A stretch of 64,000 nucleotides of DNA from Celoporthe dispersa. Lineage: Eukaryota > Ascomycota > Sordariomycetes > Diaporthales > Cryphonectriaceae. Below are positions 47,180 to 58,951 of this stretch, piece after piece (position 1 is the stretch's first letter; every line of letters begins with the position of its first letter). The notes below the pieces were generated by a model, which saw only the letters and a program-made list of their open reading frames with translations, made no database searches and was not told the origin of the DNA. The stretch covers positions 2,356,001 through 2,420,000 of the forward strand of contig WAID01000006.1 in NCBI GenBank assembly GCA_016584495.1, in the 5' to 3' direction. The translations under genes and the position numbers were made by a program.

Positions 47180-48697
47180 TTAGGCAACCAGTGTGTCAAG
47201 CTTCATCAGGATGCGGCGTGCGGCCTCCTCAGTGCTCGAGGCGGACCTGAAGCGAAAACCATCCGGCAGCTCCGGCAGCGCCAGGCACCACCTCAGCGCG
47301 CCGACCACGTGCGCCTCAGGGCGGACGCCCTCGTGACCCAGCAGGCACTCGATGCAGTCCAGATCGAGGAAGTCCATATCCGTCTCATCTTCCGAGTAAA
47401 CCAGCATGACGGGCCGGATCCTCCGCCGCGGCCGCCGCACGTACTCTTCTACTATCTCCCTAAACCAGCAGACATAGGACCGGATGAGCTGCGCGACCTG
47501 CTGTGGCGGGATCTTGCTGCCGTGCTGCTCGTGCTCGACCATGGCCCTGATGAGCGGGATGGAGTGGAAGCGCCAGGGCAAGAAGTCCACGCACCAGTCC
47601 ACCGCCACCATTTCGAACGCACTCCGTGGGTGGAGTAGCCCGCGCGGGGTCCAGAAGTCGAGTCCCTTCTGGACGAGGTAGATCTTGAACTTGATCGGGG
47701 CCCTGGATAAAAAGGTCTTGTGGAGGATGGTCGTGTTGTCCGAGCCAAGGGTGTCGAGATCGAGCCCCCGTTCCTGGAGGAGGTCCAGCACGGGGATTAT
47801 GTTCTCGCCGGCTCCCATTGCCCGGACGAGGTGCGGGGTCGGATCATAGCCCTGGTGCATGCTGAAAACGTCTGGGAACCGGTCAAGGAATAGGCCAATC
47901 ACGACGAGGTTCGCGGTCTCAACAGCCTGCTCCGTATAACGCACCAGGCTGCCCTGGGGCCATGCCTGGATGAACGCCTCGTTGTGCGGGCCCTTGAGCA
48001 GGTAGGCGATGATGTCAACCGAGCCGGCCAGGATGGCAGACTCCATGATCTCGATAGACAAGGAATATTGGAACCCCGAGGGGGTGACCGTGTCCTCGAA
48101 CTCGGGAACGCCGGGCTGGATCAGCCTAAAGATCTCCAAGTTGTTCGCCTCGATCGCCAGGGTCAACGGAGCTGAGGTGGGCTGCATGAATCTCCACGCA
48201 AGGAAGTCCGCCTGGCTGGAGGGAATGATACTCCTGATGCGCGACATGCCTGTGCTGAGGGCGGCTACGGAGCCTGCCTCGATGGCGAAGCGGGCCACCT
48301 GGACGTCACCCTTGCGAATAGCCCAGTCGAGCGCTGGCTCTGCTGAACCGCGGAGATAGGTTGCTCCGTAGGGAAACAGTGTCATCGTCTCGCAGTGGCC
48401 CGCGTCGTAGCAGCGGTGGCAGCCGAGCCGGCAGTTGAGGGCGTCCATAAAGTCAGGGTTTTGAAGGACTTTCCGGACCAGCTCATGATTCTCCTCCGCA
48501 TCCACAGCCTCGATCTCGACGTCGCGAATGTAGATCAGCTTGCGGAGAATATGGTAGTTCGCGCTGCATGTAAGCATGAGCGAAAGGATGTCTCTAGGAC
48601 GGAGGTTCTGTGCGACTTGGTAGAACACATCGGGAGGTACCAAGACTGGCGAGTTTGGGCCGCCTGTGGGCGTGAGCAATGGGTAGTGTCCGTTCAT
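47180..48697 (-). CDS. F-box-like protein with ankyrin-like repeats
   Basis: Single-exon gene, ATG at 48697, 505 aa. The N-terminus (about 17-55; VLVPPDVFYQVAQNLRPRDI, then LTCSANYHILRKLIY) has the shape of an F-box-like motif. From about 115 on there are degenerate ankyrin-type helix pairs: PALDWAIRKGDVQVARFAIEAG, PLTLAIEANNLEIFRLI, MESAILAGSVDIIAYLL, and later NTTILHKTFLSRAPIKFKIYL. F-box proteins usually present targets to SCF ubiquitin ligases; no target can be inferred. A Cys/His cluster (CRLGCHRCYDAGHC, about residue 90) is notable. Members of this type are numerous and fast-evolving in filamentous fungi. Confidence 0.82.
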   Translation of the reverse strand: MNGHYPLLTPTGGPNSPVLVPPDVFYQVAQNLRPRDILSLMLTCSANYHILRKLIYIRDVEIEAVDAEENHELVRKVLQNPDFMDALNCRLGCHRCYDAGHCETMTLFPYGATYLRGSAEPALDWAIRKGDVQVARFAIEAGSVAALSTGMSRIRSIIPSSQADFLAWRFMQPTSAPLTLAIEANNLEIFRLIQPGVPEFEDTVTPSGFQYSLSIEIMESAILAGSVDIIAYLLKGPHNEAFIQAWPQGSLVRYTEQAVETANLVVIGLFLDRFPDVFSMHQGYDPTPHLVRAMGAGENIIPVLDLLQERGLDLDTLGSDNTTILHKTFLSRAPIKFKIYLVQKGLDFWTPRGLLHPRSAFEMVAVDWCVDFLPWRFHSIPLIRAMVEHEQHGSKIPPQQVAQLIRSYVCWFREIVEEYVRRPRRRIRPVMLVYSEDETDMDFLDLDCIECLLGHEGVRPEAHVVGALRWCLALPELPDGFRFRSASSTEEAARRILMKLDTLVA

Positions 48698-50703
48698 GGT
48701 GTTGTCTTAGATGTGAGATATCTTCCTGTGAGTTTGTTGGTGACTGCGTATGCATGAGTTACTGAGGAAGAAGGGAAGATCTGCGAACGACCTCCTCTAT
48801 ATAGGAACATCTCAGCTGTGCGCCTCATCAAAACGAAAGCCCCCATATTCGAACGATCCTAGTGTCGAAGACCGCTTGACTTGAAGAAACAACGCTGTTG
48901 ACCTAGGCTGAGGCGATGTTGCTTTAGTGACAGTCGGGGGTGTCGTAGCGGGAAAAGTAATGTCGTTCAGATGGAACGAACAAAGAACACTGCTATCGCC
49001 GGTGAAAACCCTCGTGAGCCCGGCACACCACAACTCTGCCACCATCATGGCAAGCGTCTTGGTATGTTGACAACGTGGTTGTTCGGTCCTTGATAGTTCT
49101 CCCGGCTGACCAGCCACCCTTCTCGCCTCTGTATTTGGGCATCATGAGCCGTCACAGACCATCCCTGTATTTAATTAGACAGGAACTAGTAGTTGAATAG
49201 AGTATTCAAGACTTACTGTGGTGACATGCGGTCTTCAAATCAGAAGTTACAGTTGGTCCCAAGACATGCTCACCAAGACCCACTTCTCACCCAGATATTC
49301 TCTCATGTATAATCTCTCATGTTTCACACCGTAGCCAAGCAGGACTCTGCATACTCTTTTGGAAGAGCAAGGGGCCTCTCTTCTTAGACGGGGCCATGGC
49401 GTATAGGTACTGATTGTCAATGTTTTCTCGACCGACCTGAGAACAGACGCACAGAGTAAGTCAAGCCTGACAAATGCAAACAACCGCCACTCTGACAAGG
49501 CGGCGCCGTCATCATCCTGGAACCTTTATCAGCCGCCAAGCCTTCCGTCAGCCTTACCAGGTAGAAGTGGATGACTTTTGCGAGGAGGCACGCCGGCGGA
49601 GCTGAGGTTGTCAGCCAACGCGCAGCCGTTTGCCACAGCGCTGGATAGATAACACATTTTCGATCCGTTCCGAGGCCCTACCCGATCCTCAGTCTCCTCA
49701 CAGCGTCTTATTATTTTTTCTTTTTGAGATGTGGTCCCTAGTGGGATGACATGGAGGGGTGGGCCATGACACAAAATGGTGTGCATAGCTTTCCAACCCA
49801 AGAGCCGCGTCACCCTTTGACGACCATTGCGGAAGGGATATGTCGTGGAAGTGAAACACAGATTGCAGCTGTCGAGATGGCGTCAGAGTAGATCCGCCGA
49901 GATGTCAGATTTCGTTTTTATCCTCTCCTGGTGACTTGACTTGGCAAGGACGCTGGAGGATCCGGGATGGCTCACTCCTGATCAGAAAGAGTGAAGGTAT
50001 GTACGAAAGTACCACGATAGAGGATGATGGGTGGTGTCAAGGCTGTTTCTGGTAGTCAGATTCTAGGCTAACTCAGCAGCCAGGACAGGGGTGAGCGCGC
50101 TGTTGGACCAAAGTGCTCGGGGGGAGGGGGGGCTTTGCCAGGGCTTGGAGGGCTAGCGTACCAGGGGGGCCATAGTGTACAGGGGGCCCAGCAGCACGGA
50201 ATCACCCCTAGCGACGCGCGGAAGCTAAGGCCGCAGCAACAGCACATCAGTCCGATCAGGGGTCAGCATTGTGCGGTGACACGAGCAGTCATAAAACGAA
50301 ACGTTTCCAGAACCCTTCACTACCATAATTACTGCCTGCCCTGTCTCAGCAGCAGACCTTCAGAGTCACTCGTTCCCACGTTCCCCAGTCTTTTCTTGCA
50401 CCTGCATGGCTCGTACTCTGCCTGGCCCTCGCACATTGTCCTGAACCCAACCTCTCTTGAATCTCTCTGCCATACAAACCGCCTGGGAGAGCTTCCTTGC
50501 GTTCCACGACACTTTCGTCCGAGGTCTGCAGTCTCGCGTCAGGGGGACGAGGTGCCACCGCCTCGCGTCTCGGCTGTCTGCTCACCTCTCCCAGCAGGCT
50601 GCTGCGCTCGTCGGCGGCCAATGGAGCTTTGCAACCACTGAACACGACTCCAAACCGTTTACGTCAGGTGGAACCAGGCCGTACCGGCTGACAGCTTGAC
50701 ATC
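48698..50703. other. divergent upstream region with a G-rich stretch
   Basis: Lies between the starts of the F-box-like gene and osh3. A G-rich stretch at 50118-50190 includes runs of six to eight G. ORFs here lack coding character; the last few hundred bases before 50704 are probably the osh3 leader. Confidence 0.5.
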
Positions 50704-53700
50704 ATGGCTGGTATCGAACAGCTCGAGATCCCCAGCAAGGTACGTCTACTCTAGGTACCCAGAACCGAGGAGGCCTGAAAGGTGGGAGAGGCTGATCTCT
50801 GGAGACAGTCGTATATCGTCCGCTGGGTCAAGGTTGAGGAGGGTCACACGATTTCCTGGAGCCTACAGCCGCACAAGAAGTCAATGTAAGTTGCCCTGGA
50901 TGCCCCCTTCTCCTCGCCTGCTCCCCGTCCTCCAACCTGCGTACCCCCTGACTAATCGCTGACACCGCTTCGTGTACATAGAAACTTCGGCATCGTCAGG
51001 CATCCCGGGAGCGGCAGCACCAACACCACTGCTAACCAGCTCGAGGTGGCTGAGGGACTCGATGGCACCTCCGAGAGCAGCAAGAAGGGCGTCTTCGCCA
51101 AGAAGGACTCGGGCAACGCCCAGGAGCAGCTCACCAAGAAGGGCTTCATCGTGATAAGCTGGCATGGGAAGTGCGAGGCGGACAAGGTGTCCACGGGCAC
51201 CCACGACGTCGACCAGGGCGAGGGCGGCATGTTCGGCCTCATCTTCGACAATACCTTCTCGAAGCAGACCGCAAAGTCCGCCACGTTCGTCCTCCCTGAC
51301 CTATCCGACCGGTGCGCCTCCGCAGACCGCGCGTAACTTGCCCAACCTGCAGGCCGGCACGAGCGCGAGTACCAGCAGGACGAGCCTGCCCACCAAGGGA
51401 GCGAGCCCGAGCCTGAGGCCGAGCGCCTGGGAGTCGGTGGACTCCCCTGCAGAGCCAGAAGACGAGGGGGAGGGCGACCTCGAACGCACGGAGCGAGGCC
51501 TCGGGCCACACGAGCACAGGAAACTATCACACGGGCCTGCTGCTGAAGAGGAGGCGCAAGAAGGGCCAGGGCTACGCGAGGAGATTCTTCTCCCTCGACT
51601 TCGCGACCTGCACGCTCTCCTACTACCACGACCGGAACTCGTCGGCGCTCAGGGGGGCTGTCCCGCTCAGCTTGGCAGCGATCGCCGCGGATGAGACGAG
51701 ACGGGAGATCAGCATCGACTCGGGCGCAGAGATCTGGCACCTCAAAGCCTCCAACGACAAAGACTTTTCGGACTGGGCAAAGGCGCTGGAGAAGGCAAGC
51801 CGGATCGCACGAGGGCTGGAGCCCATGTTCCTCGAGCCTGAGCCGGTCAAACGCCAGGTCACGAGGCGTTCCCTACAGGCGCCGCCGGACACCCGACAGG
51901 AGGAGGACCGGGAGTGGCAGCAGGTCGAGGCCCTCGTGAGCAGGGTTGTGGGAACCCGAGACGCCCTCCGACGGCTGTGTAAGGATATGGCCGCACAGAA
52001 GCATACACACCCTCACCGGCCGCTGTCGTCGCACCTGTCGCCAGGTACCCCTCCGATCGGAGAGGATGGGGAGTATTTCAACACCCCATCCGAGAGGAAG
52101 CCGTTTTGGAAGCGGAAATCCAGCGCTACCATTACACCTTCAGCACTTGGACCCTCCGTGTCCTCGGCTCTGGCAGTCCCAAGCCCCACCAGTGCCACCA
52201 CGGCGATCAGCGCGAACGGTCCAGGCCCGGAGGAAAAGAGAAGGTCCAAGGGTTTCCACTCGGAGGAAGAGCGCACGATGCACGATCACTGCAGTGCGCT
52301 TCTGGGCGACCTAGACTCGGTGGTGGCTGAGTTCTCGAACTTGCTGTCCAACAGCAAGCGGAGACGGATGCCACAACCTGATTCAGCTGGCCCCCGCAAC
52401 AGTATAGAGTCGACATCGACAGAGGAGTTCTTCGATGCCGAGGAGGCTGGTGACCGCTCACAGCTGCTGGTTATTGACCGCCACAGCGAGGATGAGTCAC
52501 CTGTCTCCGAGGTTGACGAGGCAGAGGTACACGATGACTCGTCCGTGTCCAGCGTGGGCGGCCCAGACGACACCCTGCCAGGCAAAGACGAGGACCAAGG
52601 TGACCGTTTCCCAAGCAAGCCGAAATCACTTACCCCCTTACCGATCAGCGAGGAGATCAAGCGGCGCAAGACGGTACCACAACCAAAGATCATGCCGCCG
52701 AGCCTCATAGCATTTGTGCGCAAGAACGTGGGCAAGGACTTGTCCACAATCAGCATGCCCGTGTCGGCCAACGAGCCGACTTCGATGCTGCAGCGCGTGG
52801 CCGAGCAGGTAGAGTACGCAAACCTGCTCGACTCGGCGGCGAGGCAAGACAAGGTCAACTACCGCATGCTCTATGTTACCGCCTTCGCGGTGTCGCAATT
52901 CAGCGGTGGTCGGGTCAAGGAGCGTTCCATCCGCAAGCCCTTCAACCCCCTGCTAGGCGAGACCTTCGAGCTCGTCCGCGGCGAGAAGGAAGTGCCCGGT
53001 GGCCTGCGTCTCATCGTCGAAAAGGTCACACACAGGCCCGTCCGGCTCGCCATACAAGCCGACTCTGCCACCTGGTCCCTGGCGCAGTCTCCCGCGCCCT
53101 CGCAGAAATTCTGGGGCAAGTCCGCCGAGATCACCACGGATGGCCGGGTCCGCATCGTGCTGAGGCTTCCGGACGGCACCGAGGAGCGGTACAGCTGGAC
53201 CATAGCAACCATGTTCCTGCGCAACGTGGTCATGGGCGAGAAGTATGTCGAGCCCGTGGGCGACATGACGATCCTAAACGAGGATACCGGCGCGAAAGCG
53301 GTGGTGGAATTCCGGTCCAAGGGCATGTTCGGTGGGCGCAGCGAGGACGTGCAGATCGAGACGTACGGTGGTGATGGCCAGAACACATGCCTCGCGCTGT
53401 CCGGCACCTGGACCAACTCCCTCAAGATTGTGGAGTCAGGCAAGGCTGGCGAGGAGATCTGGCGGGCGGGGTCCCTGGTGGACAACGCCGCCAGCACCTA
53501 CGGCCTGACGGTGTTCGCGGCAGGCCTGAACGAGATGACGTCCATCGAGAAGGACAAGCTACCGCCCACGGACACCCGGCTCAGGCCTGACCAGAGGCTC
53601 TGGGAGGACGGCAAGCTCGACGACGCCGAGGAATGGAAGGTGAAGCTCGAGGAGGCCCAGCGGGCGAGGCGGAAGCAGCTGGAGGAGCAGGGCGTGGAGT

Positions 53701-53840
53701 ACAAGCCCAAGTGGTTCACCAAGGTCGACACGGGCGCGGAGGGCGAGGAGGTGTGGAAGCTGAAGGGTGGCAAGGATGGGTACTGGGAGGAGCGGACAAA
53801 GAGCCAGTGGACAGGCGTGGACAACATCTTCGAGGCCTGA
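50704..53840 (+). CDS. osh3: oxysterol-binding protein of the Osh3 type, two frameshifts
   Basis: Lipid-transfer protein at ER contact sites. Exons 50704-50739, 50809-50885 and 50982-53840. Domains: GOLD-like N-terminus (YIVRWVKVEEGHTISWSLQPH; GMFGLIFDNTFSKQTAK), PH domain (NYHTGLLLKRRRKKGQGYARRFF; WHLKASNDKDFSDWAKALE), FFAT motif EFFDAEE around 52420 flanked by acidic residues for binding ER VAP proteins, then the lipid-binding ORD (NPLLGETFELV; FWGKSAEI). The usual ORD signature EQVSHHPP is EKVTHRPV here. The frame shifts near CCC 51294-51296 and between about 51466 (G5) and 51523 (A3); one extra base at each explains it and gives 2970 nt (989 aa), typical for Osh3. From 51524 to the stop the frame is clean. 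Confidence 0.9.
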
Positions 53841-54398
53841 GTTTCTTAAGGATCCTGTTCATTTGATAGACCATATCTCTATTATACCAGCGCATTAAGA
53901 AAGATACCGTGTCATACCTTGCAATCCGAGCAGGCGTGCATGAGCTGTCCAGAATGTGATGCCAGTCTTGTGAGACTGGGTACTGCGTGTTCATGTTATG
54001 TACATATGTGCATACCTGCTATGTACTTGGGTACTCTGCAAATAGTAAGAGCAACTGTACTGTGTACTGCAGTGTATAGCACTAATACGGTTTAAGTGAA
54101 GCCATTCTAGGGGTGGAAGTGGCCCGTGCACCCCCCCTCCCCATGCGGATAGTTCCAGCCTGCAGTGTCCCTCCCCTGTGACAGCTGCTGCCACCTTGCG
54201 ACAAAGCTCCGAACCCGCCAGTTCCCCAGTTCCTTTTTTCGAGACACCGTTGCGCCGCCAGCTAGCGACGTCCTCCGTTTCCAAACACAACAAAATACAT
54301 TCCTCAGTCCTCGTCCCACACACCTTTCCAATCGACACAGCCACGCCTCCTGCCGACTCGTTCACTCGCAAACCCCTCGGACCACACCTCTGCCCAAG
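53841..54398. other. osh3 3' end and coatomer epsilon leader
   Basis: AT-richer 3' flank followed by the probable C-rich leader of the next gene (from about 54200). No separate gene seen. Confidence 0.55.
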
Positions 54399-55550
54399 AT
54401 GGACCCTTACTCCTCAGAAGGCGAGCTGATCAACGTCCACGCCGCCTTCCACCAGTACCAGTACGAGTCCGTCCTCAACGACTTCGACCCGTCGTCCTTC
54501 TCCCCCGAGAACCACCTCGCCGCCCGCGTCCTGCAGCTGCGGGCGCGCATCGCCCTGGGCCAGGGCCAGGATGTCCTCGATGAGGTCAAGGGCGAGAAGG
54601 AACCAGAGCTGGTTGCGGTGTCTGCGCTCGCGGCGCTGAGCCTGGGCGAGGAGGAGGAGGCCGTGGGGATCGTGGAGGGTCTCCTGGAGGCGGGCGGCGA
54701 CGGGGCTGCGGAGAATGCGATCGTGCAGGTGCTGGGGGGCACGGTGCTTGCTGCGGCTGGCAAGAGCGAGGAGGCGCTGGCCCTGCTGGGGCGGCATCAG
54801 GGAAATCGTGAGTGCTATCTATTCTGCCCCCCCCCCCAGATGGGTGACTGTTGGGAGACCGGGTGTCGCGCGAGAGAGAAAAAGACGCGGGAGACAGCTC
54901 GAGGTCGTTGCGTTCAGCTCGGGACCAGGAGAGGCTAACGTGTGGGCATGGTACCCATCTTTACAGTCGACGCCGTCGCCCTGATCGTGCAGATCCACCT
55001 ACAACAGAACCGCAACGACCTCGCGGTCAAGGAGGTCACGGCTGCACGGCGGTGGGCGCAGGACAGCATCCTGGTCAACCTGGCCGAGTCCTGGGTCGGC
55101 CTGCGGCTGGGCGGCGAGAAGTACCAGCAGGCCTTTTACGTCTTTGAGGAGCTCGCACAGGCGCCGTCCACCTCGTCCGTGCAGACGCTCGTCGCGCAGG
55201 CCGTCGCAGAGCTTCACCTCGGCCGGACCGAAGAGGCACAGTCGGCGCTGGACCAGGCATTGAAGAAGGAGCCGGACAATGCAGAGGCTATCGCCAACTC
55301 TCTGGTGTTACAGGTCCTCGTTGGGAAGAACCCCAAGGAGTCAATTGAGTATGTGCCGCAATGGACTTGAAGCTCTACACCCCATACTCTCCTTGTGAAT
55401 ACTCCGGACTGCGCTGACTGGTTGACTTGTTCACGATACAGGTCTCTGAAGAAGGCGGCCCCACAACATGCATTCCTGACGGATCTGGAAGAGAAGAGCC
55501 AGCTGTTCGACACCGCGGCGTCGAAATTCAGCGCGAAGGTCTCGGCGTAA
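54399..55550 (+). CDS. sec28: coatomer subunit epsilon (COPI)
   Basis: Subunit of the COPI coat in Golgi-to-ER transport; it stabilises alpha-COP. Exons 54399-54807, 54967-55348 and 55442-55550, all with consensus splice sites, give 299 aa, normal for the family. The N-terminus (MDPYSSEGELINVHAAFHQ) is followed by TPR-like helices throughout: YESVLNDFDPSSFSPENHLA, LIVQIHLQQNRNDLAVKEV, AFYVFEELAQAPSTSSVQTL and GRTEEAQSALDQALKKEPDN, then the end FLTDLEEKSQLFDTAASKF. No frame problem. It lies downstream of osh3 in the same orientation. Confidence 0.93.
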
Positions 55551-57472
55551 ATGGTGCAAGGAGCATGGCTTGATATCTAGGTTGGGAAGCTTTAAAAAAA
55601 AAACAAAGAATAATAGACTTGACGAGACATGATCCAATCTGCCGAGCCTCTCCAGTGCAATTGGACATACGCGCTTCCTTCCCATCGAGATGCCATTCTT
55701 CTGTTGTCCTGTCCTGATATATGGCAACCTAAGAGGCGTATCCCTCCGCGGACTCATCACTCAGGAGACGGCGAACTCGCAAGCGTGCACCGCCGCTCGG
55801 GAGCACTGGACTTGGTTGTATGACTGGCCGCCGAAGAACGTTCGTCTCCGAGGATTGCTAGAGAGAACACGAACGAATGTGAACTCCCGAATGCCCGTCT
55901 CCGAAGACTTCAGTCCTCATCGTGCACACTTCTCCCTCCCCGGCCTTCACCGGCCTTCACGCATATCATCGCAGCTTGGCCTTGGGACTGTGCAACGACG
56001 GTCCCTGCAAGATTGACATCACCGACGTCTTTAAGGATCGGCCAAGGAGCAGTGAGAGTGTTCATGGAGCGGCTTAACGTGACGGTGCCATTCCGGGGCC
56101 AAGGGTTGATCCAAAGTCGACACCCGGGGGGGGGGCTAGCCGATACTCTTCCTCTGCTCGATGCACAATGACGAGGTCTCCTTGGATGACTACTTTTAGA
56201 GAGTGTCTATACGTATGGACGTGGCTGCTCACCTATTCACCGCCCGCTAGCGCGAACAATCTATGCTTGAGCGGTAGCGCACGGTGTCCAAGGTGGGATC
56301 GAGAGGAAGGGGTAGGACCCCGCGGCGAGAAGGTCACGAGAATCCACTCTCGGAAATCCTCTTTACCTCCTGCAGGCCGTATGCACCAGCCGGTTAGTCC
56401 CCATGGGGCCAAGCGTGCAACAGACCCGAGAGTTTTGTCAGAAAACCGTCAATGACATCACTGAAGCTGACGATGACGGGGGGGGTAGGACGGCAAATAA
56501 TGGTTGTTGTTACGTCTTCTGGGGAGGGCGCCAGATGGGACTCTCAGCAGTGTTGTCTGTTGCTCCACTTGCCATCATCATCGTGCATGTGCAGCTGCTG
56601 GCTGGTCTGCTCGCTGGTGATGTGCTGATCCCAATTTGCAGAGAGGAGGTCAGGCCGGAACAGAGCCTCCTACACCACACACACGCCTGACACTGCAAAT
56701 CCAAGACGGTCCAGGTCCAGATGAAGCTGGTGTGCGCCACCGAACTCCGGAGGGTGGCGGATCTTCAGCGGATTTGCATACTAGCCCAAGTAGATTTTTA
56801 GATCTTTCTGGCCATTTCCGACGGCCCAGATCACCCATCCAAATCCTGGCCTGTGTGTGCCCGTTGGACTCAAACAGTAGCGGCCAGGGCCTCGAACCCA
56901 ACGGCCCAGGCCTTCTGCGACGCGGGCGTCTCGTCAGCCAGTCGTTGGCGCACACGCTCCCCCTCCTCTCAACCTTGTCCTGCCTGCGTGCTTGGTTTAG
57001 TTTCCATCGCTACGCGCCCCAAGCTGCTGCGGAGCGACGATCCCTCCTTCGGTGTCGTGGTCGTGGTCGTGGTCAGCTCTCCACAGCCTTCTAGGCCCCT
57101 CCCGTCCCAGGGGCCCCGGCTGCTGGGTATACACTTGCAGAGTTGTGCGCCAGAGAGGGGATGAATAGCCTTATGCACAATCACGCCCTCGCAGTAGTGC
57201 TGTGTCCTAGTTTTTTCTTTGTAGTGCGGAAGAAGATACAAGCCACGATTTGCCTAGGCTAGGCTCCTCCTCCTTCTTATGGAGTCTCTTTTTCCTGCCT
57301 CCCCTCTCTCTTTCGCTCTAGTCGGTCGTCATCTTGCTGGCCAATTCTTATCTCTCCTAACCTGTTTCCAAGGTTGGCGTCAGTTTGGTGGTTTTCCAAC
57401 AATGTCGCCGGGCCTGGCGGAGCCCCGGTGGATGGGCCTGGCTCACGATGTGTTCCTCTCTCTCGAGCTCTG

Positions 57473-57485
57473 TTATATAATATAG
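57473..57485 (+). promoter_or_regulatory. TATA-like box of the HAD phosphatase gene
   Basis: TTATATAATATAG, about 215 bp upstream of the ATG, followed by CT-rich and GT-repeat sequence in the presumed leader. Confidence 0.4.
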
Positions 57486-57567
57486 CCTTCCTCTCCTGGT
57501 CCAGCCAGGTCCGTCTCTGTATCTTTTCATCTTATTTCCTTCACCTAGTCCAAGCTTGAGATTGCCT

Positions 57568-57588
57568 TTGTGTGTGTGTGTGTGTGTG
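57568..57588. repeat. (GT)n microsatellite in the presumed leader
   Basis: About ten GT units between the TATA-like box and the start codon of the HAD phosphatase gene. Confidence 0.85.
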
Positions 57589-57700
57589 TTCATAGAGCAT
57601 TACTCGGGACTCTCACTACTCCAAACCGCTGACCTATTCAGTGTATTGTTTTTTTTTTCTTTCTCGAGGTTTCTAAGCAGTACCTGCAACATTCATCAAG

Positions 57701-58827
57701 ATGCCTGCGGCCACTATTCCTGCTCCCATTGCCGTCAAGGAGCCCTCCACCTTGACGGGTGCCCCCAGCAAGAGGAGAAAGATCATCTGCTTCTCTGGTA
57801 CGTCCCTGACGGGATTCCTCCTTCCACCATTTGGGGGGTTTTTTTTGCCCCCTCCCAGAGACCAACAGCTGATAGCCCCGGCCCCACAGATTTCGATGGC
57901 ACGATCTTCATGCAGGACACGGGACACGTCCTGTTCGACAACTTTGGCTGCGGCTCCAAGCGCCGAGACATGCTGGACGAGCAGATCAAGACGGGCGAGC
58001 GCTCGTTCCGCGACGTCTCGGAGGAGATGTGGGGCTCCCTGAACGTGCCCTTCGACGACGGCTTCGAGGTGATGGAGGAGTCCCTCGACATCGATCCGGA
58101 CTTCCGGTCGTTCCACAGGTTCTGCCTGGACAACGCCATCCCCTTCAACGTGATCTCGGCGGGCCTGAAGCCCGTCCTGCGGAGGGTGCTCGACACCTTC
58201 CTGGGCGAGGAGCAGTCCAGGCACATCGACATCGTCGCCAACGACGCCGACATCAACCAGGACGGCTCCGAGTGGAAGGTCCTCTGGCGCCACGACACAG
58301 AGCTCGGCCACGACAAGGCCCTGTCCATCCAGGAGGCCCGCGCCGCCGCAGAGGCAGACCTGGCAGGCGACGACGGCACCATCCCCCTGATCGTCTTCAT
58401 CGGCGACGGCGTGTCGGACCTGCCCGCGGCGCGCCAGGCCGACGTCCTCTTCGCCCGCCGCGGCCTCCGCCTCGAGGAGTACTGCCTCGAGAACGACATC
58501 AGCTACATCCCCTTCGACACCTTCGCCGGCATCCAGCGCGAGCTCGAGGGCATCATGGCCGAGGACGCGCAAAAGACGGGCGGCCTGGGCGTCCCCGCGC
58601 GCTTCAACCCGCGGGCCAACCTGTGGCGCCGCGTCTCGAGCAGGAACGCCGTGCCGCGGTACGTTGTCATGTCGCCCTCGCGCGAGGACAAGATGTTCCT
58701 GTGGCCTGAGGCCTTCTCGGAGCTCAAGACCCCTGGCGTCGAGACCACGGCCCTGGAGCTGGGCAGTGTGCTGGACGATGCGGTCGCCGAGCCCAAGACG
58801 CCGGCCGTGGTTGTGCCTGCTGCATAG
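57701..58827 (+). CDS. HAD phosphatase, Pyp1/YNL010W-like
   Basis: Phosphoserine-phosphatase-like HAD enzyme of the group containing yeast Pyp1, a polyol phosphatase. Exons 57701-57797 and 57890-58827 give 344 aa. The intron splits the catalytic motif; splicing yields IICFSDFDGTIFMQDTGHVL, with the nucleophile Asp and the second catalytic Asp in DFDGT. Further on are FNVISAGLKPVLRRVL (motif II Ser), ELGHDKALSI (motif III Lys), and FIGDGVSDLPAARQADVLFA (motif IV acidic residues). An N-terminal extension of about 30 residues with KRRK could be a nuclear signal. After the domain there is a C-terminal extension of about 75 residues, including FNPRANLWRRVSSRN. Exact substrate uncertain. Confidence 0.9.
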
Positions 58828-58929
58828 ATACGAGAGAAACGGGGGGTTGTGGGGACTTTTTTTTGACGTAGAGAATATTGTGCACCGGATGGATTTTTTT
58901 TCCTTTGTTTTTCTTGTCTTCTCTCTTTG

Positions 58930-58951
58930 TTGATATATATATATATATATC
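58930..58951. repeat. (TA)n microsatellite
   Basis: About ten TA units about 100 nt after the stop of the HAD phosphatase, probably in its 3' untranslated region. Confidence 0.8.

Larger units (their letters stand above)
55551..57700. other. spacer and promoter region of the HAD phosphatase
   Basis: 2.1 kb without a supportable gene. A run of G's lies near 56127-56136 and a short tandem GGCCTTCACC-type duplication near 55940-55960. From 57270 the sequence becomes CT-rich and is probably the promoter and leader of the next gene. Confidence 0.5.
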
